Part shown: piece after piece, positions 7,226 to 14,293 of the stretch | Position numbering within the stretch: the stretch's first letter is position 1 | Layout: every line of letters begins with the position of its first letter | Assembly: GCA_944388615.1 (NCBI GenBank) | Contig: CALXJL010000025.1 | Location: 1-16,846 of the forward strand | Source of the DNA: an uncultured Clostridia bacterium | GTDB taxonomy: Bacteria; Bacillota; Clostridia; TANB77; CAG-508 | Direction: 5' to 3' | Length of the DNA stretch: 16,846 nt | The notes under the pieces: model-generated | What the model saw: the letters and a program-made list of their open reading frames with translations, nothing else | Database searches by the model: none | What the model was told of the DNA's origin: nothing | Position numbers and translations under genes: made by a program

Positions 7226-9001
7226 ATGAATGAACAAATAACACAAGATAAGAAAATGGGAAAAATACTATTTAATATAATAAAAAAATATAAAATATAT
7301 TTATTGATAATAGTAGTATTCGTTATTCTAAATACATATTTTTCAACATATCCTTCAAGTATAATAGGTAAAATAACAGATTTATTATATGATATTAATC
7401 AAAACAAAACAGAGATAATGAATAATGTGTTCTATTTAGTTGGAATTGCTGTATTATTACTATTATTAAGATTACCATGGAGGAGTTTATGTGCATTTTT
7501 ATCTAGATATTTAGAAAAGGATTTAAAAAATAAAATATTTGAACAATTTCTAAAAATAAAATTACAAAATTTGCAGGAAATAAAAAATGGTGAATTAATG
7601 GCATATATTACAAAAGATGTTACAGAAATAAGAGTATTTTTTTATAGAATAATATCTTATGGAACTAGAATTATAATGACAACAATTATTGGAATGTATG
7701 TAATGATAACAGGGGTAAGTCTTAAGTTAACTTTAGCAATAATTCCACCAGTTTTAATAACAGTATATTTAATTATAAAAATAAGAAAATATGTCGAAAA
7801 AAGTTTTAAAAAAGCACAAAAATATTTTACGGATTTATCCGAGTTTGTACAGGAAAGTACAGATGCAATAAGAACTACTAAAGCATATTGTGGAGAAAGA
7901 AATAGATTAAAGGAATTTATAAAAAAGAATAAATTATTAAAACAAAGTAATAATGTAGTAGATGTACATTCAACATTACTATCAATTTGTATAAATATAT
8001 GTGTAGGATTATGTTTCGGAATAACATTAATATATGGTTCAAACTTGGTACATACAGGAGAAATAACTGTTGGAGATTTAGTTACATTTAATGGATATAT
8101 ATCATTAATAATTTGGCCACTTAGTTGGCTACCAGGAATAATAGCAAGATACAAAAGAGCACAAATTTCTTGTGAAAGATTAAATAAATTCTTTTGTCTA
8201 GAAAGAGAAAAAATCTACATAGATAATAAAAAAACAATGGATTCATTAAAAGGGGATATAAAAATAAATGATTTAAGTTTTAATTATGCATCAACAATTG
8301 AAGTGGCATTAGAGCATATTAACTTAGAGATAAAACAAGGTCAGACTCTTGGAATAATGGGCACAATAGGAAGCGGAAAAACTACACTAATGAATTTACT
8401 TCTTAAGTTATACCCTGTAAGTAACGGAAAAATTTTTATTGGTGGTAGAGATATAAATGATATACCAGTTATAGAATTGAGAAAAAATATTTGTTATATT
8501 ACTCAAGATAATTTTTTGTTTTCAACAACATTAAGAGATAATATTAGTTTATTTAGGGAAGATTATGATGATGATGAAATAATAGAAAGTACAAAAAGTG
8601 CACTTATAAATGATGATATTCAAGAAATGAAAAATGGAATACATACAATAATAGGTGAAAGAGGTGTTGACCTATCAGGCGGACAAAAGCAAAGAGTTGT
8701 TATATCTAGAGCTTTTTTACAGAAAAGCAATATTGTTATATTTGATGATACATTTTCTGCACTCGATAATAGAACAGAGGAGAAATTATTGAAAAATGTA
8801 AGAGAATTAACAAAAGATAAAACATGTATAATAATATCAAATAGAATATCAGATATAAAAGATGCAGATAATATTATTTTGTTAGATTCAGGTAAAATAG
8901 TAGAACAAGGAACACATGATGAATTAGTAAGAAAAAATGGATTGTATACAAAATTTTATAATCAGCAGTCATCAAAAGAAAAGATGGAAATTTTTGCATA
9001 A
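7226..9001 (+). CDS. ABC exporter half, YheI/BmrC/MdlA-like, with degenerate catalytic site
   Basis: About 591 aa: an N-terminal six-helix permease (residues about 15-310) fused to an ATPase domain. Walker A is GTIGSGKTT (about 379), with Q-loop ITQDN and a canonical signature LSGGQKQR (about 482). Walker B reads IVIFDDTFSALD, so the catalytic Glu is Asp. The switch His is Asn (SNRIS, about 537). These changes are the mark of the degenerate half of heterodimeric exporters such as BmrC and TM287. The partner is the next gene. Substrates of such pairs are hydrophobic compounds, peptides or drugs; none can be named. The start is ATG 7226, preceded by GAGGAG (7211-7216). The earlier ATG at 7199 is supplied by the inverted repeat and lacks a ribosome site. 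Confidence 0.9.
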   Translation: MNEQITQDKKMGKILFNIIKKYKIYLLIIVVFVILNTYFSTYPSSIIGKITDLLYDINQNKTEIMNNVFYLVGIAVLLLLLRLPWRSLCAFLSRYLEKDLKNKIFEQFLKIKLQNLQEIKNGELMAYITKDVTEIRVFFYRIISYGTRIIMTTIIGMYVMITGVSLKLTLAIIPPVLITVYLIIKIRKYVEKSFKKAQKYFTDLSEFVQESTDAIRTTKAYCGERNRLKEFIKKNKLLKQSNNVVDVHSTLLSICINICVGLCFGITLIYGSNLVHTGEITVGDLVTFNGYISLIIWPLSWLPGIIARYKRAQISCERLNKFFCLEREKIYIDNKKTMDSLKGDIKINDLSFNYASTIEVALEHINLEIKQGQTLGIMGTIGSGKTTLMNLLLKLYPVSNGKIFIGGRDINDIPVIELRKNICYITQDNFLFSTTLRDNISLFREDYDDDEIIESTKSALINDDIQEMKNGIHTIIGERGVDLSGGQKQRVVISRAFLQKSNIVIFDDTFSALDNRTEEKLLKNVRELTKDKTCIIISNRISDIKDADNIILLDSGKIVEQGTHDELVRKNGLYTKFYNQQSSKEKMEIFA

Positions 9002-9072
9002 AATTTAAAGGTTTATAGGTAGAGCCATGTAAAAACCTAAATATAATGCAAAAGGAGAACATGATATAAATC

Positions 9073-9096
9073 ATGGAAAATACGAATGAAAAATAA
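9073..9096 (+). other. Short ORF overlapping the start of the second ABC gene
   Basis: ATG GAA AAT ACG AAT GAA AAA TAA encodes MENTNEK and overlaps ATG 9086 in another frame. It is closer to the only good ribosome site (9051-9057) than the ABC start. It may couple translation by re-initiation, or be the true N-terminus cut off by a one-base insertion: deleting the T at 9095 would read MENTNEKKTFSRIYQ. Confidence 0.35.
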
Positions 9097-10828
9097 AACA
9101 TTTTCACGAATATATCAAATGGCAAAACCGCATATGAAATCTATAGTCATAGTTTCTATTATTGCATTAATTCTAGGAATAGCCGAAATTATAAAACCAT
9201 ATTTAATAGAAATAGTTATAGATGATTATTTAAGTAAAGGAATTGTAGAGCAAGGCATTCTAACAATTGGTGGAATTGGAGCAATATATATAGCAATAGT
9301 TATAATAGGCAATATATTAGATTTTATTGCGACTACAACTACAAATATGATGGGTGAAGAGATAATTTATACAATGAGAAATAGACTATTTAAATATACT
9401 CAAAATGCGAATATACCATTTCATGATAAAACACCAGCAGGAAAATTATTTGTTAGAATTACCAATGATATTGAAGATATATCTACATTATTTAAAGATG
9501 TTATATCAACATTTTTCAAAGATATACTTCTTTGTATTGCAATGATTGGAATGATGATTTATTTAAGTGCTAAACTTAGTATTATAGCACTTGCAGTAAT
9601 TCCATTTGTAATTATATTTTCAGTTGTATTAATGAATATATTAAATAAAATATATGATAAGTCTAAGGTCATAAGAACTTATATGAATACTTTTTTTGCA
9701 GAATCAATTTATGGAGCAAAATTAATAAAAATATTTAATATTCAAAATGAAAAGCAAAAAGAATGCGAAGAATATACATTAAATTTTAGAAATACTAGAT
9801 CAAAAGCAGGTATAATACAAGCACTATTACCAGGATTATTAACAATTTTGGAAAATGTGGGAATAGCTTTAATTGTATGCGCTTGTACAAATAATTGGAT
9901 GGGAATTACAATGGAAGTTGGATATATATATGTATTTATTACATATATAAGACAATTATTCGAACCTATAACTAGAATTATAGAAAATGTTGAGGTTGTA
10001 GAAGAGGCGGTTGTTTCTATAAATAAAGTATACGATATTTTAGATGAAAAACAATATCTTGAGAATTTTAAGGATGGATTAACATTAGATAAGATAAAAG
10101 GAAAAATTGAGTTTAGAAATGTATGGTTTTCATATGATAATGAAACTTGGGTGTTAAAAGATGTGAGTTTTAAGATTGAACAAGGAGAAAGTATTGCATT
10201 AGTTGGTAAGACTGGTTCAGGAAAAACAACTATAACAAATTTAATAAATAGATTTTATGAAATTCAAAAAGGTGAGATATTGATTGATGATATAAATATA
10301 AAAGAAATCAATTTACAAAATTTAAGAAGTCATATAGGAGTGATATTACAAGATCCTTTTATATTTGCAACTAGTATAAAAAATAATGTACGTTTAAACA
10401 AACCTCTAGAAGATATTGATGTACAAGCGGCTATAGATTTAGCATCTGCAACAGAATTTGTTAATACCCTACCACATGGAATAGAAGAAATATCTTTAGA
10501 AAGAGGAAACTCATATTCAGAAGGACAAAAACAATTAATAGCATTTGCTAGAATATTTGCACATAGTCCAGATATATTTATACTTGATGAAGCAACAGCA
10601 AATATAGATACATATACAGAAAGTCTTATACAAAAATCAGTAGATATAATATCTAAAAAGAAAACATCAATATTTATAGCACATAGATTATCAACAATAG
10701 TAGGAGTAGACAAAATAATTGTATTAGATAATGGAAAAATAGTAGAACAGGGAAATCATAATGAATTAGTAAAAACAGGAGGTTATTATTCTAAATTATA
10801 TAATGCATATTATGAGAGTTTGGGATAA
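9086..10828 (+). CDS. ABC exporter half, YheH/BmrD/MdlB-like, catalytic partner
   Basis: 580 aa, six-helix permease then ATPase domain. Walker A GKTGSGKTT (about 373), Walker B IFILDEATANID with the catalytic Glu, and the switch His in AHRLSTI (about 531) are intact. The signature is YSEGQ instead of LSGGQ. This is complementary to the upstream protein: one ATP site (this Walker A/B with the partner's LSGGQ) is fully competent, and the other (partner's Asp/Asn with this YSEGQ) is degenerate. The pair therefore forms an asymmetric heterodimeric exporter of the BmrCD / TM287-288 type in the cytoplasmic membrane. The start is unusual: the strong AAAGGAG (9051-9057) is 28 bases before ATG 9086, and a short ORF (ATG 9073, MENTNEK, TAA 9096) overlaps it. 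Either re-initiation or a small frameshift near 9089-9094 is possible. Confidence 0.9.
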   Translation: MKNKTFSRIYQMAKPHMKSIVIVSIIALILGIAEIIKPYLIEIVIDDYLSKGIVEQGILTIGGIGAIYIAIVIIGNILDFIATTTTNMMGEEIIYTMRNRLFKYTQNANIPFHDKTPAGKLFVRITNDIEDISTLFKDVISTFFKDILLCIAMIGMMIYLSAKLSIIALAVIPFVIIFSVVLMNILNKIYDKSKVIRTYMNTFFAESIYGAKLIKIFNIQNEKQKECEEYTLNFRNTRSKAGIIQALLPGLLTILENVGIALIVCACTNNWMGITMEVGYIYVFITYIRQLFEPITRIIENVEVVEEAVVSINKVYDILDEKQYLENFKDGLTLDKIKGKIEFRNVWFSYDNETWVLKDVSFKIEQGESIALVGKTGSGKTTITNLINRFYEIQKGEILIDDINIKEINLQNLRSHIGVILQDPFIFATSIKNNVRLNKPLEDIDVQAAIDLASATEFVNTLPHGIEEISLERGNSYSEGQKQLIAFARIFAHSPDIFILDEATANIDTYTESLIQKSVDIISKKKTSIFIAHRLSTIVGVDKIIVLDNGKIVEQGNHNELVKTGGYYSKLYNAYYESLG

Positions 10829-10846
10829 AATTCAAGGGGGATTTAA

Positions 10847-10876
10847 ATGGATAATAGTATAAAAATTAGTAAATAA
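10847..10876 (+). other. Nine-codon ORF after the ABC genes
   Basis: AAGGGGG (10834-10840) precedes ATG 10847 at a good distance, but the frame ends after MDNSIKISK. It looks like the surviving start of a lost third gene, or a leader peptide with nothing to lead. The remaining sequence to about 10960 is AT-rich and I see no further coding sign. Confidence 0.25.
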
Positions 10877-10960
10877 TATTTTGAGAACAGAAATTTGTAA
10901 AAATTGATTTGTTCGCTTGTTTTTTAGTTAAATATATAGTATAGTTTTTACTATAGGAAT

Positions 10961-11006
10961 AAAAAAAAGACACTACATTTAGCTTTGGCAGGCAATGTAG
11001 TGTCTT
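10961..11006 (-). terminator. Intrinsic terminator of the candidate small RNA
   Basis: AAGACACTACATT (10967-10979) and AATGTAGTGTCTT (10994-11006) form a perfect 13-bp stem with a 14-base loop. Read on the minus strand it is followed by eight T (complement of A 10961-10968). There is no T run on the plus strand, so it does not serve the ABC operon. Confidence 0.82.
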
Positions 11007-11049
11007 AATATGAATTTATGTGACAACACATTTCTGTGTTTCATTTCCT
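10961..11049 (-). ncRNA. Candidate small RNA with its own promoter and terminator
   Basis: On the minus strand a perfect promoter (11056-11084) should start transcription near 11047-11049, and a strong terminator ends it at 10961, giving about 85-90 nt. The predicted RNA has a 5' hairpin AACACA-GAAA-UGUGUU with a GNRA-type tetraloop. An alternative pairing, AUGUG-UUGU-CACAU, competes with it. An open stretch then leads to the terminator stem, whose 14-base loop contains GCCUGCC. An 18-codon frame starting AUGAAACACAGAAAU exists, but AGGA is only 2-3 bases before its AUG and it ends inside the terminator loop, so a peptide is unlikely. I do not recognise an RNA family. It could be a trans-acting regulator or a remnant. 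Confidence 0.55.
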
Positions 11050-11055
11050 ATACAT

Positions 11056-11084
11056 ATTATACACAAATAAGTATAATATGTCAA
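11056..11084 (-). promoter_or_regulatory. Perfect consensus promoter on the minus strand
   Basis: Minus-strand TTGACA (11079-11084) and TATAAT (11056-11061) match the housekeeping consensus at all 12 positions with 17-base spacing. No protein gene lies downstream, only the short terminated region to 10961. The same stretch holds the inverted repeat ACATATTATAC / GTATAATATGT (11052-11081), which may be an operator or a by-product of the promoter sequence. Confidence 0.75.
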
Positions 11085-11107
11085 ATAAAATTCTATTTGA
11101 AAAAAAC

Positions 11108-11136
11108 TTGTAATTATGTTAATATATAGTTATAAA
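11108..11136 (+). promoter_or_regulatory. Promoter of the cysteine-cluster gene
   Basis: TTGTAA (11108-11113) and TATAAA (11131-11136) with 17-base spacing, about 22 bases before the ATG at 11159. It is divergent from the small-RNA promoter, with 23 bases between the two -35 boxes. Confidence 0.55.
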
Positions 11137-11158
11137 ACAAAAGAAAGGGTGAGGAAAA

Positions 11159-11590
11159 ATGATCACCAATAACGAGAACAGAACAGTATGTTCTCAGTGC
11201 GGCGGACGGTGCTGCAAATCCGGTCCTTGTTGTTATGTACCATCAGATCTTAATTTAGAAAATTTAGATCTAGTTGGTCTAATAACAAAAATCGAACTGA
11301 CAGGATACATATCCATAGCCAGTTCTGCAGGATTTTTGTACTTGCGGCCGAAGCGTAAAGGAGGAAAAATCCTTGACTTTAAGATGGATGGATCTACAGA
11401 ATGCTCACTGCTAGGTCCAAATGGATGCTTGTTATCATTTGAAGAGCGTCCGACAGGTGGGAAAGCACTAATTCCTGATAAGGATTTTAAGTGCAAGTCA
11501 ACAATAAACGAAAGGCAACTATACAAGTTGTGGTTGCCATATCAGCGGCTTCTCCGATATGCTGCTGAATCATTTATAGATGAACTTTGA
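11159..11590 (+). CDS. Cysteine-cluster protein, YkgJ / CxxCxxCC family-like, foreign composition
   Basis: 143 aa. The N-terminus VCSQCGGRCCKSGPCC matches the CxxCGGxCC start of the zinc/iron-chelating YkgJ-type family (PF03692). The second half, ECSLLGPNGCLLSFEERPTGGKALIP then FKC, fits the later C..L...GC....RP part. These proteins are cytoplasmic, bind metal through the Cys set, and have no settled role. There is no signal peptide. Start ATG 11159 with AAAGGGTGAGG just upstream. Base composition is unlike its neighbours: 30 of the first 60 bases counted (11161-11220) are G or C, against 17 of 60 at 12001-12060, and codons such as CGG, GGC and GCG appear. With its own promoter and terminator it looks like a recently acquired single-gene unit. 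The stop codon lies in the terminator hairpin. Confidence 0.72.
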   Translation: MITNNENRTVCSQCGGRCCKSGPCCYVPSDLNLENLDLVGLITKIELTGYISIASSAGFLYLRPKRKGGKILDFKMDGSTECSLLGPNGCLLSFEERPTGGKALIPDKDFKCKSTINERQLYKLWLPYQRLLRYAAESFIDEL

Positions 11591-11619
11591 GGATGTTCTC
11601 AAAGTTCATCCTTTTTTTT
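11579..11619 (+). terminator. Strong intrinsic terminator of the cysteine-cluster gene
   Basis: GATGAACTTTGAG (11579-11591) and CTCAAAGTTCATC (11598-11610) form a perfect 13-bp stem with loop GATGTT, followed by eight T (11612-11619). The outer TGAACTTT / AAAGTTCA arms are identical to those of the inverted repeat at 7131-7201. Confidence 0.9.
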
Positions 11620-11622
11620 CCA

Positions 11623-11651
11623 TTGTTTCAGTATATTAAAAATATTATAAT
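11623..11651 (+). promoter_or_regulatory. Promoter of the GH144-like gene
   Basis: TTGTTT (11623-11628) and TATAAT (11646-11651), 17 bases apart, about 24 bases before the GTG at 11675. The -10 lies in the palindrome AAAAATATTATAATATTTTT, which could be structural or regulatory. Confidence 0.55.
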
Positions 11652-11674
11652 ATTTTTAAATAGGAGGGGGTAAT

Positions 11675-12898
11675 GTGAAAAGGATAATTAAATCTTATGG
11701 TAATAAATTATTAAAAAAAGAACTTAAACATAGCTTTTACTTTTTTGTTAAAGAAGCTAATTTAGAGAAAAATAGTAAAGGATATGGTTTAGTTAGAGAT
11801 AAATCAGAATTAGCACCTGATATTGCTAGTATTGCATCTGTAGGATATGGATTTGCAGCATTAGTAATAGGTGTTACAAGAAAATGGATAAATTATAGAA
11901 AGGCGTATTATAGGGTAAATAAAACTTTAGATAATTTTCTAGAAAATATAGAGAATATTAATGGGTTCTATTATCACTTTTTAAATATGAAAACAGGAAA
12001 AAGAGAATGGAATTGTGAAGTGTCTATTATAGATACAGCTATTTTTATTTGTGGTGTAATTTTAGCAGGTGAGTTTTTTGGAAGAGAAATAAAAAATAAA
12101 GCAGATAAATTATATAAAAATATTAACTGGAATTGGTATACAGATAAAAGTAAAAATCAATTTTATATGGGATACTCTCCAGAAAGAGGATTTTGGGGAC
12201 AATGGGATATGTATGCAGAACAACTTATGCTATATGTTTTAGGAGTTAGTTCACCAACACATCCTATTGATAAAAGCATGTATGATAGTATATTAAAACC
12301 ATGTGGAGATTATGGTAATATAAAAAATATAATATATACATATTGTGGGACATTATTTACATATCAATATTCTCATGCTTGGATAGATTTTAGAAATAGA
12401 GTAGATAAAAATGGAATTGATTGGTTTGAAAATTCAGTTAAAGCAACACTTGCAAATAGAATGTATTGTATAGATAACAAAAATAGATTTAAAACCTTTG
12501 GTGATAAATCATGGGGATTAACTCCATGTGTTGGACCAAAAGGATATTCCGGTGGATTTGGTGCAATGCCAGCTTTTACAGATTTACAAAAAGAAAATGA
12601 TGGAACAGTACCTCCTTGTGGAGCTGCAGGCTCAATTGTTTTTGCACCAAAAGAATGTATAGAAACATTGGAATATTATTATAATAATTTTAAAGAGATT
12701 TGGTGTAAATATGGTTTTAAAGATGGATATAACTTAGAAGGAAATAGACCATGGTTTGCAAAAGAATGCATAGGTATTAATAAAGGAATAAGTTTAATTA
12801 TGATCGAAAATTATTTAACAGGACTTATATGGGAAATATTTATGAAAAATGAATATGTACAAAAAGGATTGGAAATATTGTGTATAAAAATTGACTAA
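11675..12898 (+). CDS. GH144-like glycoside hydrolase (glycoamylase-like, PF10091)
   Basis: 407 aa. The (alpha/alpha)6-barrel family marks are visible: EVSIIDTAIFICGVILAGEFF, YSPERGFWGQWDMYAEQLM, YSHAWIDFRN, WGLTPCVGPKGY, NDGTVPPCGAAGS and near the end MIENYLTGLIW. This set is found in GH144 endo-beta-1,2-glucanases and in the glycoamylase-like domain of cyclic beta-1,2-glucan synthases. The likely substrate is therefore a beta-1,2-glucan or sophorooligosaccharide, but the family call is safer than the substrate. Unlike characterised GH144 enzymes, which are exported, no signal peptide is seen: the N-terminus (MKRIIKSYGNKLLKKELKH) is basic and not hydrophobic. It may act in the cytoplasm on imported oligosaccharides. 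The start is GTG 11675 with AGGAGGGGG upstream; the ATG at 11673 is followed at once by TGA. It stands alone between its own promoter and that of der. Confidence 0.85.
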   Translation: MKRIIKSYGNKLLKKELKHSFYFFVKEANLEKNSKGYGLVRDKSELAPDIASIASVGYGFAALVIGVTRKWINYRKAYYRVNKTLDNFLENIENINGFYYHFLNMKTGKREWNCEVSIIDTAIFICGVILAGEFFGREIKNKADKLYKNINWNWYTDKSKNQFYMGYSPERGFWGQWDMYAEQLMLYVLGVSSPTHPIDKSMYDSILKPCGDYGNIKNIIYTYCGTLFTYQYSHAWIDFRNRVDKNGIDWFENSVKATLANRMYCIDNKNRFKTFGDKSWGLTPCVGPKGYSGGFGAMPAFTDLQKENDGTVPPCGAAGSIVFAPKECIETLEYYYNNFKEIWCKYGFKDGYNLEGNRPWFAKECIGINKGISLIMIENYLTGLIWEIFMKNEYVQKGLEILCIKID

Positions 12899-12919
12899 CA
12901 CCTTTTTTTGTTATAAAAT
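12891..12919 (+). promoter_or_regulatory. Promoter of the der-plsY-gpsA cluster
   Basis: TTGACT (12891-12896) and TAAAAT (12914-12919) with 17-base spacing. The -35 overlaps the stop codon of the glycoside hydrolase gene. An alternative -10, TATAAA at 12912-12917, gives 15-base spacing. Confidence 0.55.
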
Positions 12920-12955
12920 GTAGGCGTAAAAAGATAGCAAAAAGAGGTGATAACA

Positions 12956-14281
12956 TTGTCAAAACCAATTGTAGCAATAGTGGGAAGACCCAATGTAGGT
13001 AAATCTACATTTTTTAATTATATAATAGGAAAAAGAATATCAATAGTAGAAGACACTCCTGGAGTAACAAGGGATAGAGTATATGCAGAGGCAAATTGGA
13101 GAGGAAAATACTTTACTTTTATAGATACAGGAGGAATAGAACCAAAATCAGATGATATAATACTTTCTCAAATGAAGGAACAAGCAGATATTGCAATAAA
13201 TATAGCAGATCTAATAGTTTTTTTAACAGATATAAGAGCAGGAGTAACATCAGCAGATAAAGATATTGCCTTAATGCTAAAAAAATCTGGAAAACCCATT
13301 ATTTTAGTTTGTAATAAAGCAGATAATTATGGAAAAGTATCTGACGATATATATGAATTTTATAATTTAGGATTAGGAGATCCTATTGCCATCTCAGCAG
13401 CAAATACTATTGGAATAGGAGATGTACTAGATGCAATAGTAGATAATTTACCTGAGTCCAATTATAATCCAGAAGAAGAATTAGTAACAAAAGTAGCAAT
13501 AATAGGAAAACCAAATGTAGGAAAATCATCATTAGTAAATAAAATACTAGGAGAAAATAGAGTAATAGTAAGTGATATAGCAGGAACAACTAGAGATGCT
13601 ATAGATTCAGAATTTGAAAATGAATTTGGAAAATATATATTTATAGACACAGCGGGAATTAGAAGAAAATCTAAAGTAAATGAAAATATTGAAAGATACA
13701 GTATTATGAGAACATTACTTGCTATTGAAAGATCAGATGTATGCTTACTTATGATTGATGCAAATGAAGGAGTAACAGATCAAGATGCAAAAATAGCAGG
13801 AGAAGCACATGAAGCAGGAAAAGGAATAATAATTGTTATAAACAAATGGGATGAATATGAAAAAGATAATTATTCAGTAGATAAATATAAAAAAGAAGTA
13901 TATAATAAATTATCTTATTTATCTTATGCGCCAATAATATTTATTTCTGCAAAAACAGGACAAAGAGTGCATAAACTATATGAGATGATAAATACTGTTG
14001 CAAATAAAAATGCAATGAGAGTATCAACTTCAGTATTAAACCAAGTTCTAAATGAAGCAATAGCAATAGTTCAACCACCAACAGATAAAGGAAAAAGGCT
14101 TAGAATTTTTTATATGACACAAGCATCAACAAAACCACCAACATTTGTGGTATTTGTAAATGATAAAAGCTTATTTCATTTTTCATATGAAAGGTATTTA
14201 GTAAATCAAATAAGAAAAGAATTTGATTTAACAGGTACACCAGTAAGAATGATAGTAAGAGAAAAAAGAGAAAAAGAATAA
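12956..14281 (+). CDS. der: Ribosome biogenesis GTPase Der (EngA)
   Basis: About 441 aa with two tandem GTPase domains and a C-terminal KH-like domain, the unique layout of Der, needed for 50S subunit assembly. Domain 1: GRPNVGKST (about 9-17), DTPGVTRDR, DTGG, NKAD. Domain 2: GKPNVGKSS (about 183-191), DIAGTTRD, DTAGIRRKSKV, NKWD. The KH-like end contains PPTDKGKRLRIFYMTQAS and GTPVRMIVREK, as in other Der proteins. I place the start at TTG 12956, giving MSKPIVAIVGRPNVGKS, which matches the family N-terminus. The ribosome site GAGGTGAT lies just upstream; the earlier in-frame GTG (12947) is inside that site. It is first in a run with plsY and gpsA, an order common in Firmicutes. Confidence 0.96.
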   Translation: MSKPIVAIVGRPNVGKSTFFNYIIGKRISIVEDTPGVTRDRVYAEANWRGKYFTFIDTGGIEPKSDDIILSQMKEQADIAINIADLIVFLTDIRAGVTSADKDIALMLKKSGKPIILVCNKADNYGKVSDDIYEFYNLGLGDPIAISAANTIGIGDVLDAIVDNLPESNYNPEEELVTKVAIIGKPNVGKSSLVNKILGENRVIVSDIAGTTRDAIDSEFENEFGKYIFIDTAGIRRKSKVNENIERYSIMRTLLAIERSDVCLLMIDANEGVTDQDAKIAGEAHEAGKGIIIVINKWDEYEKDNYSVDKYKKEVYNKLSYLSYAPIIFISAKTGQRVHKLYEMINTVANKNAMRVSTSVLNQVLNEAIAIVQPPTDKGKRLRIFYMTQASTKPPTFVVFVNDKSLFHFSYERYLVNQIRKEFDLTGTPVRMIVREKREKE

Positions 14282-14293
14282 GGAGGGATAATT

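Noticed and set aside
7657..8154. 165-codon minus-strand open frame inside the first ABC gene
   Set aside because: Antisense to a conserved permease domain, with no start signal; a coding shadow.
10940..10955. TATAGT-TTTT-ACTATA hairpin considered as the ABC operon terminator
   Set aside because: Only six A/T-rich pairs and no following T run; too weak to call.
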